DNA from: Methanocorpusculum sp.
Lineage (GTDB): Archaea > Halobacteriota > Methanomicrobia > Methanomicrobiales > Methanocorpusculaceae
NCBI GenBank assembly: GCA_029987025.1
Contig: DALTWQ010000009.1
Span: forward strand, 1-24,468
DNA length: 24,468 nucleotides
Direction of reading: 5' to 3'
The position numbers and the translations under genes are program-made. The first letter of the stretch is position 1. Each line of letters begins with the position of its first letter. Shown here in pieces: positions 1-6,918 of this stretch. The notes under the pieces are model-generated. The model was given only the letters and a program-made list of their open reading frames with translations. It did not search any database and was not told where the DNA came from.

Positions 1-27
1 TCCAGTACGAAACTAACGTTCAAAAAA

Positions 28-148
28 GTGTCACAACTGTCACAACTGTCACAAACGGCTTAGATTCGAAAACAAACCCCAAAATAAGGAGATTGAAAAA
101 CGCAAACTGTCACTGAACTGTCACAGAAGTGTCACAACTCTCACAAAC
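28..148. repeat. Iteron-like TGTCAC direct repeats
   Basis: TGTCAC occurs six times in the same orientation, starting at 29, 38, 47, 108, 119 and 130. The first three are spaced 9 bp apart (unit TGTCACAAC) and the last three 11 bp apart, about one helical turn. Both clusters end in a similar TCACAAACG sequence followed by a GATTCG element (63-68 and 155-160), so the region looks like two diverged copies of a module of about 45 bp. Such arrays often bind proteins, but no replication or regulator gene adjoins it. Confidence 0.75.
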
Positions 149-219
149 GTCCCGGATTCGGAAATAAAGGCTGAATCAGAGAGATTTAGAGAGTGAAACC
201 TCATCACAAACCCGGGAGG

Positions 220-334
220 TCAGGCACTTCAGGAACTTTTTTTCACATTCTCCATTCTATTATACACCATATTACACACACGAATATGCACTAATACTAA
301 GAGAAGAGAGAAAAAAAGTTCTGGAAGTACTGGA
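220..334. repeat. Imperfect inverted repeat, about 27-bp arms
   Basis: The arm at 220-246 is the approximate reverse complement (about 21 of 27 positions) of 308-334. Both arms hold a run of seven A/T next to a GTTC..GAAGT core. The arms flank about 60 bp of A/T-rich sequence. It could be an extruded stem-loop, a small non-autonomous element or paired binding sites. Nothing in the sequence chooses between these. Confidence 0.55.
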
Positions 335-423
335 GCAGAATCGATAGACAAAGAAAAACGGAAACATCATCTGCAGTTCTATTCCCGCAGGATTCATCAC
401 ACACAAAATCAATCCCGATACCT

Positions 424-430
424 CTATAAT
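424..430 (+). promoter_or_regulatory. TATA-like box before Sel1 gene
   Basis: CTATAAT lies about 35 bp before the ATG at 464. This is consistent with an archaeal TATA box giving a short leader. No Shine-Dalgarno sequence is visible between it and the start. Confidence 0.4.
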
Positions 431-463
431 CTCTTAAAACCCATCATTTGACACAGAATAATC

Positions 464-949
464 ATGACTCCAAATAAAGACGATATGTTAAACGCTGTCT
501 TAAACGGTAGTAAACCGACCGCAGAAGCGAAAAAAACCTTCGAAGAAACAAAGAAAGCTGCAGAAGCAGGAGACGTTTCCGCCATGAACAAACTCGGCGG
601 ACTCTACATGATGGGCATCGGAACCGCAGCAGACTACAAAGAAGCGATGCGCTGGATAACCAAAGTCGCTGAAACCGGAGACGCTGAAGCCATGGATACA
701 GTGGGCATAGGATTCATGAGCGGGATTGGTGGGCCTAAAAACTACAAAAAAGCTATCGAATGGTTCGCAAAAGCGGCAGACAAGGGAAACGCACATGCGA
801 TGTACAGCTTAGGCGTGTGCTATCATGACGGATTAGGCTGCGATAAAGACATGGATAAGGCACTCTTCTGGATAAAAACCGCAGCTGACGCAGGAGAAGC
901 CCACGCAAAAGCAGCCCTGCCGAAACTGATTGAGAATATGAAGAAATAA
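464..949 (+). CDS. Sel1-repeat (TPR-like) protein
   Basis: This 161-aa protein is built almost entirely of Sel1-like repeats. Three full 36-residue units are seen at about 32-67, 68-103 and 104-139, followed by a partial one. Each follows the pattern A-x-x-G-(N/D)-A-x-A-M-x-x-(L/V)-G and ends in A-x-x-W-(I/F)-x-K. Sel1 repeats form alpha-alpha solenoids that act as protein-interaction scaffolds, and no catalytic domain is present. There is no signal peptide or membrane segment, so it is probably cytosolic. It stands alone between two repeat-rich non-coding regions. The ATG start follows a plausible TATA box but no clear ribosome site. Its partner is unknown. Confidence 0.85.
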   Translation: MTPNKDDMLNAVLNGSKPTAEAKKTFEETKKAAEAGDVSAMNKLGGLYMMGIGTAADYKEAMRWITKVAETGDAEAMDTVGIGFMSGIGGPKNYKKAIEWFAKAADKGNAHAMYSLGVCYHDGLGCDKDMDKALFWIKTAADAGEAHAKAALPKLIENMKK

Positions 950-1618
950 AGAAACTCCTCCACTCTATTTTCAATAATAAATATTGTTGTAACTAAAGTA
1001 TTTTCAGTGTGTAGGCTATCCCCAGACACGGATGACACGGATGACACACGGATGCTCGCTTCGCTCGCGGCTTGCGCAATGCGCAAGCCAACACAGATGA
1101 ATACTTAAGAATCATATAATTTTAGATGATATTCCCCGTTCCTTTCCGTTGATTAATAGAGAGACGTGAATCTTCTTTTTTTCTATCCGTGAAGGCTTGC
1201 GCATTGCGCAAGCCGCGGCCGAAGGCCGCATCCGTGTGTAATCCGTGTCATCAGCGAGAGCCTTTAGGCTCGAAGCTAGAGCAGGCCGAATACGAGAACC
1301 GAAGGTTCGAAGTTAAAGCACGGCTGAAAGACGTGCGTTCGGCATGCGGCCCGTGTCTGGGGATAGCCTACACACTGTAAAATGTCCTTCTCTCCTTCGT
1401 GAAACCTTTACAACACTGAAATACTTTAGTTCACACAAAACGTCGAAGGGGCATATAGTAATTTCAGACAAGGTGGTGAATAGTTACAATTATTGTTATT
1501 CCCGGAGCATTCTATTGTAAAATACACATCAAAAAATGACATCCATTATTTCGGAGTAAAGCGGAACAATTACAACCGAAGAATAATCATCATTGAAATC
1601 AAATAATAAACCACCACA
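950..1618. other. Non-coding region with palindromic element
   Basis: These 669 bases lie between the Sel1 and Fic genes. 991-1431 is a palindromic MITE-like element, annotated separately. 1432-1618 is A/T-rich leader sequence before the Fic gene, with no gene or strong promoter recognised. A 63-codon open frame at 1189-1380 lies entirely within the palindromic element and is not believed to be a gene. Confidence 0.7.
991..1431. mobile_element. Palindromic MITE-like element, nested inverted repeats
   Basis: The core is bounded by a perfect 27-bp inverted repeat, 1005-1031 with 1351-1377 (ends CAGTGTGTAGG). Nested inside are 1031-1054 with 1229-1252 (23 of 24 matched) and 1069-1089 with 1194-1214 (perfect), each 21-bp arm being itself a palindrome. 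The outer flank 991-1009 pairs with 1414-1431, apart from one missing base, but on the right it is displaced by about 41 bp bracketed by CACTG. The right half also carries small hairpins at 1215-1229, 1258-1271, 1298-1310 and 1319-1335. No transposase is encoded. The layout fits a non-autonomous mobile or intergenic palindromic element, or a large structured RNA. No target-site duplication was identified. Confidence 0.7.
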
Positions 1619-2641
1619 ATGCCGGATACATACACACCCCCGTTTGAAATAACCGACACCATAATACACCTAATCTCCGAAATCAGCAAACAGCTTGGAA
1701 AAATCAGTGCGGAAAAAACATTCGACAAAAATCCCCGTCTAAGAAAAATCAACCGGATACAATCAATTCATTCATCCTTGGCAATCGAAAACAACTCCCT
1801 TACACTCTCACAGGTAACAGACATCATCGACGGAAAATCCGTAATAGGGCCCTACAACGAAATTCTCGAAGTAAAAAATGCAGCAGAAGCATATAAACTG
1901 CTGCCGGACCTTGACCCGTATTCAGAAATCGATTTACAAAACACACACAAAATAATGATGAACAGACTCATCGAATCCGCCGGACAGTACCGCGCAGTAG
2001 GTGTCGGTGTTTTTTCCGGAAAAACCTGCGTACATCTTGCACCGCCTGCCGCTCTTGTTAAAAAAGAAATGACGGATTTAATAAACTGGTGCCGCAGCAC
2101 ACCGGTTCATCCGCTCATCAAAAGTTCTGTATTTCACTTTGAACTGGAATTTATCCATCCGTTCACAGACGGAAACGGAAGAATGGGAAGACTCTGGCAG
2201 ACACTCATTCTCAGCAAATGGGATGCATCGTTCATCTGGATTCCCGTCGAAACACTGATTCTTGGAAAACAGCAGGAGTACTATGATGCTTTATCCCAGG
2301 CAGGAAAATGCGGAAAATCAACCGTATTCATAGAGTTCATGCTTCAGCTGATTCACGAAGCACTGATTACCCGCCCCGAAATTCCGGCTGATGTCGGAAT
2401 AAATGTCGGAATAAATGTCGGAATAAATGTCGGAATAAACGAGGAAAAAATTCTGACTGAGATGCGTAAAAACCCGTCAGTTACTGCACGTGAAATTGCA
2501 GAAGTTACACACCTCACGCAGCGGCAGGCTGAACGCCTTATCTCGCATCTGAAAGAGCAGGGAATCATCCGCCGCACCGGCGCAAAGAAAAACGGACAGT
2601 GGATACTTATCAGCAGAGACGAACAGAAAAAAGAATCATAA
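1619..2641 (+). CDS. Fic-domain protein with winged-helix C terminus
   Basis: This is a 340-aa Fic family protein. Fic enzymes usually move AMP from ATP onto a Ser/Thr/Tyr hydroxyl of a target protein. The active-site loop HPFTDGNGRMGR lies at about residues 178-189 and fits the HxFx(D/E)GNGRxxR consensus with catalytic His and Mg/phosphate-binding residues intact. An N-terminal S-x-x-x-E-N motif (in SSLAIENN, about 52-59) fits the autoinhibitory helix of Fic proteins that restrain themselves. A four-fold VGIN tetrapeptide (about 259-274) links the Fic core to a C-terminal winged-helix domain (about 280-335), which suggests DNA binding or autoregulation. No antitoxin-like partner adjoins it. 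The target is unknown. The ATG at 1619 has no evident ribosome site. Confidence 0.92.
   Translation: MPDTYTPPFEITDTIIHLISEISKQLGKISAEKTFDKNPRLRKINRIQSIHSSLAIENNSLTLSQVTDIIDGKSVIGPYNEILEVKNAAEAYKLLPDLDPYSEIDLQNTHKIMMNRLIESAGQYRAVGVGVFSGKTCVHLAPPAALVKKEMTDLINWCRSTPVHPLIKSSVFHFELEFIHPFTDGNGRMGRLWQTLILSKWDASFIWIPVETLILGKQQEYYDALSQAGKCGKSTVFIEFMLQLIHEALITRPEIPADVGINVGINVGINVGINEEKILTEMRKNPSVTAREIAEVTHLTQRQAERLISHLKEQGIIRRTGAKKNGQWILISRDEQKKES
2393..2440 (+). repeat. 12-bp tandem repeat inside fic (VGIN x4)
   Basis: Four near-perfect copies of GTCGGAATAAAT lie head to tail in frame; only the last base of copy 4 differs. Each encodes Val-Gly-Ile-Asn. Copy-number change by slippage would stay in frame and alter only the length of the linker between the Fic and winged-helix domains. 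Confidence 0.95.
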
Positions 2642-2684
2642 CTATCCGGTCTGTCTTATCCATTGACAGACAAAAAGATGAACA

Positions 2685-2694
2685 GATATAATCT
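2685..2694 (+). promoter_or_regulatory. TATA-like box before zinc-ribbon operon
   Basis: GATATAATCT lies about 45 bp before the ATG at 2734. A weak purine-rich ribosome site (GAGTGAG, 2716-2722) follows. A second TATAATCT at 2723 is too close to the start codon to serve as promoter for this ATG. Confidence 0.35.
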
Positions 2695-2733
2695 AACAAA
2701 ACCTATTTTTTCTCAGAGTGAGTATAATCTATT

Positions 2734-3489
2734 ATGGTGCAGCTCAGTTGTCCAAAGTGCGGCGCACCGCTCGAAGTAAAAGCGGGAACGCACATTGTAA
2801 TCTGCCGGAACTGCCAGACACCGACATATATCGACCGCAGCGAAGCTGTCTTCTTCTACAAGATTCCATTCTCAGTAGACGAAACACATGCCCGCGGAAT
2901 CTTCAGACGGTGGACTGCAGGGCCGGACATGGATAAACTCCTTGAAATGGGCGCAAAAATCACCCGTTTCGAAAAAGAATACTTCCCCGTATTCTCCTTT
3001 ATCCGCAATATTGACGGCAAAGAATCATACACGGTCCTCCCTGCAAAAGGAACAGCGCTTCCCGGCATGCGGAGCCTGAAAATTCCGCCGGGAAACCTTG
3101 AAACCTACACCGGAGGCAGTCTTGATGCCGCAATAATCCAGCCGGATATTGCACTCGAATCCTGCATAGGAGAACTCAAAGGAGAAGCACTCTCCCAGTC
3201 AATAATCTACTTCCCGATATATGATATCGCATACACATTCAAAGGAGAAAACTACTCTGCTGTAATTGACGGATCAACCGGCGATATTCACTCAGGATAC
3301 TATCCGTCAAGAGGCTCTGCATCCTTTGCAGGCGTAATGATATTAGCCGTAATCTTAGGAATCCTCGGAGGACTTCTTGGCGTACTCTTTGAAAAACCGT
3401 TATTCTTCCTCCTCTCACTTGCAGGAATAATTATCGGAAAACTCTTAGGTTCAGCTGTAGTACGTAAAAAACCGGAGGTGCAGAAATGA
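2734..3489 (+). CDS. Zinc-ribbon membrane protein, first of operon
   Basis: This 251-aa protein has an N-terminal zinc ribbon (Cys6, Cys9, Cys24, Cys27) and a central beta-rich region. A motif follows at about 160-188 with the pattern YFPxYxIxYxFxGxxYxAxIDGxTGxIxSG. Two hydrophobic helices lie near the C terminus (about 197-218 and 222-242) with a basic tail. It shares this layout with the next gene, so the two look like paralogues. I do not recognise a named function. Zinc ribbons of this type are often misannotated as PriA helicase, but no helicase motif is present. The layout predicts a tail-anchored protein with a large soluble domain. Its stop overlaps the next start as ATGA, indicating translational coupling. 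Confidence 0.85.
   Translation: MVQLSCPKCGAPLEVKAGTHIVICRNCQTPTYIDRSEAVFFYKIPFSVDETHARGIFRRWTAGPDMDKLLEMGAKITRFEKEYFPVFSFIRNIDGKESYTVLPAKGTALPGMRSLKIPPGNLETYTGGSLDAAIIQPDIALESCIGELKGEALSQSIIYFPIYDIAYTFKGENYSAVIDGSTGDIHSGYYPSRGSASFAGVMILAVILGILGGLLGVLFEKPLFFLLSLAGIIIGKLLGSAVVRKKPEVQK
3474..3480 (+). promoter_or_regulatory. Perfect Shine-Dalgarno site before second zinc-ribbon gene
   Basis: GGAGGTG is a full complement to the archaeal 16S rRNA tail (CACCTCC) and sits five bases before the ATG at 3486. It lies inside the last codons of the preceding gene and fixes the start choice. Leading genes in this window lack such sites. Confidence 0.85.
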
Positions 3490-4592
3490 GCGGAAAACTT
3501 CTCGTCGGATTAACCTGCCCCTCATGCGGCGGCCAGATTACCCTGGAAGAAGGAGAAAACCTTGCCTGCTGTAAATTCTGCGGCTCATTTTTCGCACTCG
3601 ATGCAGAAGAAGGTGTCGCAAAAATCATGTACCGCATGGTAAAAACCGCAGCTGATGCGCAAAACTCCGTCAAAGCCTGGATGAAATCCGGAAAAATGGC
3701 GTCAGACCTCGCTGAGTCTGCAAAAATCTCAGAAATCACTGCAGCACATCTTCCCTTCTGGCGTCTTGTCGGCCGCGGAAAAGCCTGCGTCTGCGGATAT
3801 ACGGAAAACCGCGACAAAGACGGAAGAGTAACCAAAACTCCGCATGAGGCATTAATCAACCGCGAATATATCTACTCGGAAATCGCCTGCGACGCAGGAG
3901 ACTTAGGCATCAGAACAATACGCATCTCGGAAACTGCAGAAGCAGTATCTGCAGATACGAGCACAATTACCGCATTTGCAGCAACCATCTCAAAAGATGA
4001 ATGCTACAAAAAAGGATATGATGCAATCTGCAGTCAGGCGATAGCAGACGGCGGGGGTGCCATGAAAGAGAAATACATCTCCGGAGTCAAAGTATCCTAC
4101 GCCGCATACACGTGCTTTTCTAAAAAGCCGCAGCATCTTGACAAAGTAACCTTCTCCAAAGCATTCTGCATTCCGAAAGGATTCAGTCTGGTCTACTATC
4201 CGTTCTATATCGTACGGTATGATTACCGCGGAAGAAACTACATTGCAACCGTTGACGGCGTTACCGGAAATATTGTTTCCGGAAGAGCGCCCGGAAACAC
4301 CAGCCGCCAGAGCTGGTTTGCAGGTGTCGGGGGAGCTGTCGCAGGAACCATAGCCGGTGCCGGTTCAGGACTGTTTCCAAAACTCAGTTCAGGAGACTCC
4401 ATACAGCTTGCAATATTCATTGCCATAGCAGCCTACATCATTGCAGCTCTCATTATCGCATTCAGCTGGAAACAGTTCAGAGACGGCGGCGAAGTATTAA
4501 CCGGATATGCAAAAGGCAGAGGAATTATTCACGGACAGCAGGCTGCTATAGTAGAAGCTGTACCGGCAAAAGCATACGACTACTACAGATAA
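3486..4592 (+). CDS. Zinc-ribbon membrane protein, second of operon
   Basis: This 368-aa protein begins with a zinc ribbon (Cys11, Cys14, Cys28 or Cys29, Cys32). A large soluble region follows, including PFWRLVGRG near 94 and an internal CVCGY. The motif YYPFYIVRYDYRGRNY..TVDGVTGNIVSG lies at about 237-266 and parallels residues 159-188 of the upstream protein. Two hydrophobic helices come next (about 277-297 and 306-328), then a cytosolic-looking tail of about 40 residues. It is longer than its neighbour because of an insertion between the ribbon and the conserved motif. The start overlaps the previous stop by four bases and has a perfect ribosome site. Function is unknown. The shared architecture suggests the products form a membrane complex. 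Confidence 0.85.
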   Translation: MSGKLLVGLTCPSCGGQITLEEGENLACCKFCGSFFALDAEEGVAKIMYRMVKTAADAQNSVKAWMKSGKMASDLAESAKISEITAAHLPFWRLVGRGKACVCGYTENRDKDGRVTKTPHEALINREYIYSEIACDAGDLGIRTIRISETAEAVSADTSTITAFAATISKDECYKKGYDAICSQAIADGGGAMKEKYISGVKVSYAAYTCFSKKPQHLDKVTFSKAFCIPKGFSLVYYPFYIVRYDYRGRNYIATVDGVTGNIVSGRAPGNTSRQSWFAGVGGAVAGTIAGAGSGLFPKLSSGDSIQLAIFIAIAAYIIAALIIAFSWKQFRDGGEVLTGYAKGRGIIHGQQAAIVEAVPAKAYDYYR

Positions 4593-4603
4593 GGAGGGAA
4601 AAG

Positions 4604-5200
4604 ATGTTACTTAAACCAATCAAATGTGAAAAATGCGGATCTCCTATTACCGGAAAAGAACGTGATTTAATGCTTCAGTGTCCCGCCTGCGGAACCATAT
4701 ACCACTTTGACCGGGAAAAATGCGGCATCTGCAGTGTTGCATACTCAATCATATCCCCTGCAAAGGAAGGAAAAACTGAAGACCTCATCTACATTCCGTT
4801 CTGGTCTGTCCGAGCCCAGCTCGATGTCTATAACGAGGAAATATCCGGCGGCGCTTTCCGCAGAGCCGTAAAAGACCAGCGGCAGATGAGAGGTGAGCGG
4901 GACTTCTACGTCTGCGCCGCAGAAACAATTCCGGAAGAAACCACACGTATCTGGAATATGGACTTAACCATAAGTCAGCCGAACCTCGCGCAGAGAGCCG
5001 ACTTCAGCGGAGTGCCGCGCATCGTAATGTCGATGGAAAAAGAGGCCGCACTTTCTGCAGCAGAGTTTCTCTTCCTCAGATATGAAACAGAAATACCCGG
5101 TACACTTCAGGAACTTGAGTATGATTTCAAAGTCCGCGATGTAAAAGTCGTCTACCTTCCGGCATTCAGAACCGGAGAAACATTCACACTTGCAGTCTGA
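4604..5200 (+). CDS. Soluble zinc-ribbon protein, third of operon
   Basis: This 198-aa protein has an N-terminal zinc ribbon (Cys8, Cys11, Cys26, Cys29), a second CGIC pair at 40-43, and a PFWSVRAQ segment like PFWRLVGRG of the second gene. It ends at YLPAFRTGETFTLAV, which matches the start of the conserved (Y/F)P(F/I)Y..Y.F.G..Y motif of its neighbours. The VDGxTG motif and membrane helices are absent, so it looks like a shortened, soluble paralogue. A good ribosome site (AAGGAGGG, 4591-4598) lies 11 bp after the previous stop. It is the last gene of the operon, and its stop codon lies within the terminator stem. No function is recognised. Confidence 0.82.
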   Translation: MLLKPIKCEKCGSPITGKERDLMLQCPACGTIYHFDREKCGICSVAYSIISPAKEGKTEDLIYIPFWSVRAQLDVYNEEISGGAFRRAVKDQRQMRGERDFYVCAAETIPEETTRIWNMDLTISQPNLAQRADFSGVPRIVMSMEKEAALSAAEFLFLRYETEIPGTLQELEYDFKVRDVKVVYLPAFRTGETFTLAV

Positions 5201-5222
5201 GATTATCTCAGACACTTTTTTT
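5195..5222 (+). terminator. Hairpin plus U-tract terminator
   Basis: GTCTGAG (5195-5201) and CTCAGAC (5207-5213) form a perfect 7-bp stem with a five-base loop, followed by seven T (5216-5222). The stop codon of the third zinc-ribbon gene lies in the 5' arm. It ends the operon just before a convergent gene. Confidence 0.8.
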
Positions 5223-5295
5223 ACGAAGAGAATACTTCTCAATCAAAAATCTGAAATCACTAAACAGCGTGAAAAATAGATTGGATGAAGGATTG

Positions 5296-6150
5296 TTATC
5301 TGATTAATGCCTGAATCAGGACACGGTCAAAGAGCATTCCGCAGAGTTTGCCGTCATTGTCGATAACCGGCATCTGATCGACTCTTCCGCGTTTCATCTT
5401 TAACGCACAGTCGCTGACCTCGGCATTCCGCGGAACTGCAAGAACTTTCTTAATCATTCCGTCTTTTACCGGGCGGGGCGGCAGTTCTACTTTAGAAACC
5501 CCGTAGGTGATGGAGTAATTATCGCGGATACTTTCCCAGGTCCACTCATCATCATCAGTTCCGGTTGAGAAGTCGCTCGTATGTACATCATCTTCGATAT
5601 GGGACAGACGAATCAGGTCACGCTCGGAGATGATACCGGTTAAGACATTGTCAGAGTTTAAAATCGGCAGAGCATCAACACCGCCGAGCTCCATGATTCT
5701 TCCGACAACCGGCATAGGTGTTTCTTCCCAGACAGCAAGAGTATATTTATCTACAAATCCGTCGCGGATTTCACGCACATCATGCTTCTTTGCAACAGTT
5801 CCCACAATATCTGAAACACTTAAGATACCCATAAGATTTCCTTTCTCAACAACAGGAAGTCTTCTGACATTCTTTTCTGCAAGAATCTCAACAGCATCTG
5901 AAATCGATGTATCCGGAGAAATAATTACCGGGTCGTTTGACATCAGAAGCGCAATCTGGGATTCTTCGGGCTTTCGAAGAATATCCTTTCTGGTAATGAT
6001 GCCGAGAAGTTTCTTCTTTTTCCCTTCAACTACAGGGACTCCGCTGATTCCGGTTCTCTTCAATATTTTAAGAATATCGTCACGTCCAGAGGGGACATCA
6101 ACCGTAACGACATCCTTCGTCATTAAATCTTTTGCAAGCAGTTTTTCCAT
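5296..6150 (-). CDS. Four-CBS-domain protein
   Basis: This 284-aa protein is made of four CBS motifs at about 8-58, 68-118, 130-182 and 228-284, forming two Bateman modules. Typical CBS signatures are visible (DLMTKDVVTV, GIITRKDIL, RRLPVVEKGNLMGILSVSDI). An acidic insert (about 186-205) separates the third and fourth repeats. CBS modules commonly bind adenine nucleotides or S-adenosylmethionine and act as energy or cofactor sensors. No effector domain is fused here, so it probably acts on another protein. It lies downstream of a universal stress gene on the same strand, a common archaeal pairing, but the gap of 283 bp argues for its own promoter. The ATG follows a GGAAGGA purine tract. Confidence 0.92.
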   Translation of the reverse strand: MEKLLAKDLMTKDVVTVDVPSGRDDILKILKRTGISGVPVVEGKKKKLLGIITRKDILRKPEESQIALLMSNDPVIISPDTSISDAVEILAEKNVRRLPVVEKGNLMGILSVSDIVGTVAKKHDVREIRDGFVDKYTLAVWEETPMPVVGRIMELGGVDALPILNSDNVLTGIISERDLIRLSHIEDDVHTSDFSTGTDDDEWTWESIRDNYSITYGVSKVELPPRPVKDGMIKKVLAVPRNAEVSDCALKMKRGRVDQMPVIDNDGKLCGMLFDRVLIQALIR

Positions 6151-6433
6151 AACAATCCTTCCATATCCGACATTTGGAATTGTATCTATTTATTTGACTC
6201 ACAAGTAAATAAGAGTGAGCCTTCGTGTGAACATACGGATGTCTTTTCTTTAAAAAAGATAAGTACAGCGTCAGATAAAGGGATGAAAGAAGCGGCAATT
6301 GCAGCAATAACACAGATAATAAACGGAACATTTCGCCAGACAGGAACAATAGCAAATTATTCAACGGTTACCCTGCAGGAAAAAGAGAACAGAACCGCAG
6401 AGAAAAACCCTGCTGACTCTGTCTGCTGAAAAA

Positions 6434-6862
6434 TTATTTTCTCACAATCAGAAGATTTGTTTTTACGTTCTTTGCAACGTAGGTGGAAACGCTGCCGAGG
6501 AAGAACTGGTCTAACTTTGATTTTCCAAGAGAACCGGTGATGACAAGGTCGCACTCGAGTCTCTTTGAAGTCTTAACAATGAGATCTCCTGCACGGCCTG
6601 CTTCAAGAATGGTGTCTACTTCAACACCCTTTTCAGCAGCAATCTTTTTGACATCATCCATTGCCTTTGTGCCTTCCTCTTCAAAGCGGCGGTAGATAAT
6701 CTCTCCGGCCGGCTCGTTTGGTCCGGGGTTTCTGATGTTTACATCAATCACATAGATTGCGTGCAGTTTTGCACCGCTCAGTTTTGCTAACTCAATTCCC
6801 TGATTAAAAGCCTCGAAACTGATTTCAGATCCGTCTACAGCTACAAGAATATTTGAATACAT
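6434..6862 (-). CDS. Universal stress protein, ATP-binding type
   Basis: This 142-aa UspA-fold protein carries the nucleotide-binding signature G-x2-G-x9-G-S at 110-124 (GSLGKSKLDQFFLGS) and Asp10 in the first strand (ILVAVDGS). Both mark the ATP-binding subclass. Its length is standard for a single Usp domain. It is cytosolic and usually dimeric. The ATG at 6862 is preceded on the minus strand by GAGGTAT, a usable ribosome site. A 9-bp inverted repeat (6883-6891 with 6906-6914) lies in its promoter region and may be an operator. It sits between an amidohydrolase and a CBS-domain protein transcribed in the same direction. Confidence 0.95.
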   Translation of the reverse strand: MYSNILVAVDGSEISFEAFNQGIELAKLSGAKLHAIYVIDVNIRNPGPNEPAGEIIYRRFEEEGTKAMDDVKKIAAEKGVEVDTILEAGRAGDLIVKTSKRLECDLVITGSLGKSKLDQFFLGSVSTYVAKNVKTNLLIVRK

Positions 6863-6882
6863 GTCCTTATACCTCGAGTATT

Positions 6883-6914
6883 AATCTATTTTTCCGGCCG
6901 ATAATAAATAGATT
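6883..6914. promoter_or_regulatory. Inverted repeat in usp promoter region
   Basis: AATCTATTT (6883-6891) and AAATAGATT (6906-6914) are perfect 9-bp inverted arms 14 bp apart, upstream of the usp start on the minus strand. This could be an operator or a terminator stem for the amidohydrolase gene upstream. The same AATAGAT word recurs in several intergenic regions of this window. Confidence 0.45.
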
Positions 6915-6918
6915 ACGT

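Larger units (their letters stand above)
1..463. other. Non-coding region with repeats
   Basis: No convincing coding frame was found in these 463 bases. The stretch holds two clusters of direct TGTCAC repeats (28-148), an imperfect inverted repeat of about 27 bp (220-246 with 308-334), and an A/T-rich spacer between the arms. The first eight bases are the reverse complement of 327-334, so a further related module may extend off the left edge. A TATA-like element near 424 probably starts transcription of the Sel1-repeat gene. The function of the repeats is unknown. Confidence 0.7.

Noticed and set aside
28..148. Possible CRISPR array
   Set aside because: Units are 6-9 bp, spacing is 9-11 bp, and there are no repeats of 25-37 bp with unique spacers and no cas gene.
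1189..1380. 63-codon open frame as a gene
   Set aside because: It lies wholly in the palindromic element, consists of hairpin sequence, and its product has no domain character or ribosome site.
1619..2641. Fic toxin of a toxin-antitoxin pair
   Set aside because: The inhibitory S-x-x-x-E-N motif is inside the same protein and no small antitoxin gene adjoins it, so a two-gene module is not supported.
2734..5200. PriA-like primosomal helicases
   Set aside because: Proteins of this look are often labelled PriA because of the zinc ribbon, but no Walker A, DEAH or other helicase motif is present in any of the three.
6098..6364. 88-codon minus-strand frame between usp and the CBS gene
   Set aside because: It overlaps the start of the CBS gene in another frame, is Leu-rich without domain features, and has no ribosome site.
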